DNA of 64,000 nt, taken from NCBI RefSeq assembly GCF_963576615.1, contig NC_088714.1:65108667-65172666 (forward strand). The letters are read 5' to 3'. The stretch is from Watersipora subatra. Its lineage: Eukaryota; Bryozoa; Gymnolaemata; Cheilostomatida; Watersiporidae. Position numbers and translations under genes: made by a program. Below, in pieces: positions 59,140 to 64,000 of the stretch (position 1 is the stretch's first letter; each line of letters begins with the position of its first letter). The notes under the pieces were generated by a model that worked only from the letters and a program-made list of their open reading frames with translations, was not told the DNA's origin and ran no database searches.

Positions 59140-62100
59140 CTGGTAAAGGAAAGAGACAATGCCAGGATTGCTTACAGAGTAAAGCCTGAGCTAGATAACA
59201 TCAGCATATTTTTTAAATGCGTGCAGTCTCATATCATGCCTTCAATCTTGTCGCTGTTGCACCGAGTTGGCACAAGACTTGTTTGGTTGTTGCGTAACAT
59301 TACGTAATAGATCAAAAAGCCATCATTGCATAACTAGAGTTATTCTCAAACAGGCCAGGATAATGACCCACTGAAATGAGTTGACGCTGCGCCAAAGTTT
59401 TTTGGAAAGGCATCAAAAGATCAGACCTTGTGACTAGACAAACAAAGAAGAATGGCTGTTACGTAATATGCATTAGCTGAGTCACCCTCTGGCAGCGTTA
59501 GCGAACCCGATCTACTGTGACAGTTGATGATGCCGAAATATTTGCTAGACCTCAACAGTGTAAGCACCGGGCGCAGTTACGATAGGATGGCAGACTTGCG
59601 TAAAGCAAATAAGTGGAATCAGGACACTTTGTAAATCGACAGCTTTGGGAGTAGCACTTTGTAATGTTGAAAGTTAGGCTATAACAAAGAGATTATCAAG
59701 GGTACATTGCTGTGACAGCTAGGAAGTAGTGTATACCAGCGTAAAAACAGTCATAATTGGCACCTTGATGTACCAGTGTATTCAGCCGATTATGGAAGAA
59801 AGAACAGAATGCATGGCTGTTCTTTGCTCTTGTTAAAATTGATAACCATTTATAAGTGCTAGTCTATGTAGATTTCCAGTTTAAATTAGCCAAAGGAGAA
59901 ACGACAATGATTTATAGAATAGATTTGTAATTTATTTGGAAACCAAAAAAAACTAAAACGAGTTTTGCTTTTTACCAGAATTCTTTTAAACGCTGTCATG
60001 TTGTAAGAGTTCTGCGAAAGTCTCTCTTGCTGTCTTGCACAAGTTGTATAACATACCAGAGTACTAACCTCGCTCTACTAGCAGTATCACTATACATACA
60101 TGTAAGTTATACTACAGCATAAATATGAGCAAAGTATGAGATGGCCATGATTGGTAAAACCAGAATTGTCAGCTCAGTTTTTCTTGAGTATGTATCAGGC
60201 AGTATTATTGGTTGGCTGCAGTTATATTAAGATGTGTCTGGTTCATAGCACAAGCGTTGTTTTACGAATGCACATTGTTGATGAGATTAGGGTAAATCTT
60301 TGGCCTATCATTCTTTCTTGTTCAATATTTTAGGTAGCTAAAGTTCATACACTAAAAGTAAAGTTTTATTGTTATGTTTTTTATAGTATATATATAATAT
60401 ATATAATGGTTTTATAAAAAACTTGTCTTTTTTTATTTTTTTTACACAGGTCTCAGTGAAGATGTCTCAGTGCTTTGATAGAACCTCATGTATATTTTTG
60501 ACTCATGTGATACAACCGAGTTGCATTTTAGTTTTCGTAAATGCTGACCTCAGCGTATGACTTTTAAAGTGAGGGAGACAGTATGCAGATCACTTATGGT
60601 GATGGTGATGATAGCTGGCAGCTTGTGATAAAGTCATTCAGTGTGTTTCCATGGTCAGTGCTAGCAGATTATAAGACATTGTAGCACGGCTCATCAAACC
60701 GCCATGGAAACATTGGATTTTGTTCAGAGAGAAGTTTTTGAATTTTCGTTTTATCCAGAAAGTCTGAGTTTCAGTTTTGTGTCTAAAAAGTGGATTTATT
60801 CCAAAATTTTTGTAAACAGACAATATCAACCGCAAGAAAAAAATATATATTTTTAAAACACCAGCTGCAGTTGCCATTTTTAAAACACCAGCTGTAGTTG
60901 CCATTTTTAAAACATTAGCTGTAGTTGCCATTTTTAAGATACAATCTTATGACACTTTCAAAATGCTAGCTATAGCTGTCATTTTTATAATACCTGCTAT
61001 AGCTGCCATTTTTATAATGCCAGCTATAGCTCTCATATATAATACACTAGCTATAGCTGTTATTTGGCAGATCTGTTTAGTAGAACAAAGATGCGCCGAT
61101 TTCACTGCTTTTAGAGATAATATGTAACACATACTGTAGTAAATGCATGTTCTTTCGTGGTTCTATCAACCTATCAACTCAAAACTATGGAAACTTTAGC
61201 TAACAATTTCTATCACTAAAAACAATGTCTACATGACTAATAAATGACTGCCTTTGAGTCACCTTTAAAATCATCTGATTAATGAAAACATTTTACATCT
61301 GGTGTTTAATACATTAACAGTGGCCTTATTATAAAAAAAACTAAATGATGTAAGGTTTGTGGTAACAGATGGATTTTATTTAAGTGTTAAAATACTCTAG
61401 CAAAATATTTTTTTGTAGAAGAGAAGTCTTTAATAATAAAATACAATGCAGTACAAAACTGAATGGGTTCTAAAAATAAAACTAACTAATGTTATTGTGG
61501 TAATTATACTGCGGTGCAAAGATAGTTTTAGAGGAAGACATTATGTGGTGCTGATATTTACACACATATATCTGATATTCAGGAGATCTATTAAATGAGA
61601 TCACAAGTCTCAATGTGCCTGATTCATCAAACTATAGGCTGTATCTTCTTATTCACAGGCAGATTCTTATCACATTTCCCTTACGTCTTAAATCAAGACC
61701 CATGTGTTTTCATTGATGATTTTATGCTCTTTAACGCTCTTATATTTTATATCATTTACTGTCGCGCAAAAAATGTATTTAACTTTTAGTGCGTTATGCC
61801 ATCCACCATCTTTAAACCTAGCATTAAAAGTCAAATATTTTTGTGTGCAAGGTTACATACAAGTATAGTGTACTAGGCTCCAACTATTAAAGATCGCTTC
61901 TGATCAAGTCATACCGACGATCTTTGTGTGGTTCACCAGAAATACTGATGGATGTCATAGCAGTACAGAGCAATGTCAAAGCCAACCATAATCATTCTTC
62001 TGTTGGTCAGTAACAGAGCAATAATTGAACACTGGTGGGCGGGAGTCCATATAAGAGCCATGGTTCTCATTATAAACTGCTAGTAGGGCCCTACCTATGA

Positions 62101-64000
62101 TAACTAGCAGTCTCTAAGAGTACTAAAGAACTCAACTTGGAATCTGTTGAAACTCAACTTGGAAAAGCACTCTGTTTACTGTCAAAGATTTTTGAAGAAA
62201 TATTTTGCACATGTATCATACCTACTAGTTAAACGAGATCAATACTGAATTGAATGTTGAAACGCCAGCACAAGAGTATAAAAATGTTGCCACCAGCATG
62301 TAGTTTCGGTGCTATTATTTGGCAAAGAAAAGTGATTAATTTCTCACAACTTCATAACATACCAGAAAGGTTTCTAAAAAATCTGACTTAGGATATGATG
62401 AGAATCGTATACTAAACCAAAGCCGGACAAGACAACATAACAATCACCCCTATTAAGTCACGGCTTCTAGTTGAGCAACAGTATCTAATGAGTCCTGCAA
62501 GACTCGGTTCTGTAACAGAAGAGTTAGTGACAGAAACTTCGAAGGTTTCTGTCTCATTAAAGACAGAAACTATCGAAGTATAAGAAAATCTCCTGTAACA
62601 GCAAACTCATGATCTCTTGGAATCATCATGAATTGGATGTGAAGGATGAAAAACCTCTTGGGTAGGTAAAGTAAGAAGAAGCCTCTCGTCCGTATAATGT
62701 GAACAAATCACTGACTTTTATGAAGTCATGTTACTTCAAAAAAGCCTGTCAACTAGCAGGAGAAAATTGTATAATCTAATATTAGCCAAACTACATCTCA
62801 AGATAGTCAATGATTGTTAGAATCATGAGTGAAGTGTCAAGGTTTAATCCCATAGCTCAAGGTTTTCAAAAAAAATAATAGCCAAGATGGAGATTTTTTA
62901 AATATAATATATACTAATAAAATAACTTTATGCCTTCTGTTGAAAGGGTTGACCAAAGAACTGGTATGATGTGATTAAATAATCTGAGTGCAATGGTGGA
63001 TTGTTTAACATTCAACAATTGAAAAACCTACTTGTAGTGGTTGGGAAACATTTAATATTTCACATCCTCTTTGTTGTGCGAATATTAACACAACTTATCC
63101 CATGATATTACCTGATATAAACTTTATAAATGAATGAATATGAACTTTGTTTAAGGTCAACGTACGAAGCTAAAAAGGTCATAGAAATTATGACGAAATG
63201 ATAAAAGTGATTGCTGTAGATGAAGGAAAGAATAGTAATTTGCTCATGAGACTAGTGTGGCAACGCGTATCAGATGTGTCGCTCAATCTTTTACAGTGAC
63301 GCCTAGAGGAATGAATCAGACAGTTGAAGAGCTAGACAGTTGTTTGAGTACAAGCTAAAGTTACTCTGTTAGTAAGAAAGATGTGTACAAGAAATAAATA
63401 CTCCTAGCAAATGGCTCACTCAGCTAGGTTGAATACTAAAAATAAGTATTAATGGTAAAAGAGGAAAAGGAGGCTCATAGTGACTGAGTTTGTATCAGAA
63501 ATCAGGTTGTTGATTTGGTTTTTGAAATGCAAAAGTTAGCGAGAAAGGCAGTCTAACAGCATCAATTATATTTTTGAAGTTTTTAACTGAACCTAACTTT
63601 AAAAAGTGGCTGCAGTCTCAAAGAAAGACTAGCATGGATGTAAAACACAATACGATCAATAAATTGTGAGAATTTTATGATCAGTCATCAACAGAATCTC
63701 GACCTGAATGCCAAAAGTCAGCCATTATGCAAATAAATAAAACAACTTAAAACAACCGGGCCATATTAAGACCTGGCAAGACATAGGTTAATAATTCTAA
63801 AGACCTAATGATTCTCTACAAAGAGCTGTTTGGTCAAAAAGATATATAAATTTACTAAACTAGAAAAGCCTGATAACGTTGTTAGAAAAGCAGTTTTGAA
63901 AAAATTATTTCTAATGACAGATGCTGGGATGGAGTAAGGAGTTCATCCAATTTGATAAACATGGATTAAGTAAAAAACCTTTACACATCTGATCTAGTAG
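59140..64000. other. Mostly unassigned sequence upstream of the BCL11-like exons
   Basis: I searched the minus strand for earlier BCL11 exons (CCHC or C2H2 fingers) and found none. The interval holds the 27-bp array at 60853-61075. The stretch 62500-64000 has coding-like fragments with many stops in all frames, perhaps an old transposon, but no motif I can name. Confidence 0.4.
60853..61075 (+). repeat. 27-bp minisatellite
   Basis: About eight units containing GCCATTTTTAAAACACCAGC, diverging to the right (TATAATACCTGCTATAGCT forms). Each unit carries an AGCTGTAGTT or AGCTATAGCT segment. Confidence 0.9.

Noticed and set aside
62500-64000. Decayed retrotransposon coding region
   Set aside because: Coding-like fragments appear, but I found no diagnostic motif, and stops are frequent in all frames.

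Overview
The window is animal nuclear DNA. It is AT-rich and holds intron-split genes with GT-AG junctions, tRNA-derived SINEs, DNA transposons, an LTR retrotransposon and very many minisatellites. A BCL11-type triple zinc finger marks a bilaterian. The mix of repeats suits a lophotrochozoan invertebrate (for example a mollusc or bryozoan), but that is inference and I cannot name the species.

Layout. Positions 1-3137, minus strand: the 5' part of a Ty3/Gypsy element with one open gag-pol frame running off the left edge, a primer-binding site and an LTR. Positions 5140-18891, plus strand: an 11-exon gene for a 560-residue protein with a dual-acylation N-terminus (Met-Gly-Cys), long coiled coil, tryptophan-containing helical middle and acidic/basic tail. 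I do not recognise its family. Its introns carry four minisatellite arrays, two of them made of the same 35-bp unit on either side of exons 7-8. Positions 19012-20658: two more arrays just downstream of the gene. Positions 20660-24600: AT-rich intergenic DNA with one SINE.

Positions 24674-59139, minus strand: an 8-exon gene whose phases join perfectly. It encodes the C-terminal triple zinc finger of the BCL11 (CTIP) transcription-factor family, split over three exons. Its introns hold PIF/Harbinger-like and hAT-like elements, a Tigger (pogo) copy with a broken transposase, two SINEs of identical length, a fold-back element carrying a hammerhead-ribozyme-like core, and more than ten arrays. 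One array (21-bp units) abuts an exon, is open in that exon's frame and carries a potential 3' splice site in most units. Positions 59140-64000: no confident gene, one 27-bp array.

The two genes have no evident functional link and converge on the 18.9-24.7 kb interval. The strongest leads are the in-frame splice-acceptor minisatellite at exon 4 of the BCL11-like gene, the hammerhead-like fold-back at 58.6 kb, the unnamed acylated coiled-coil protein, and the shared 35-bp arrays around exons 7-8. Everything here was read by eye; exon models rest on splice-site sequence, phase continuity and protein character, not on transcripts.
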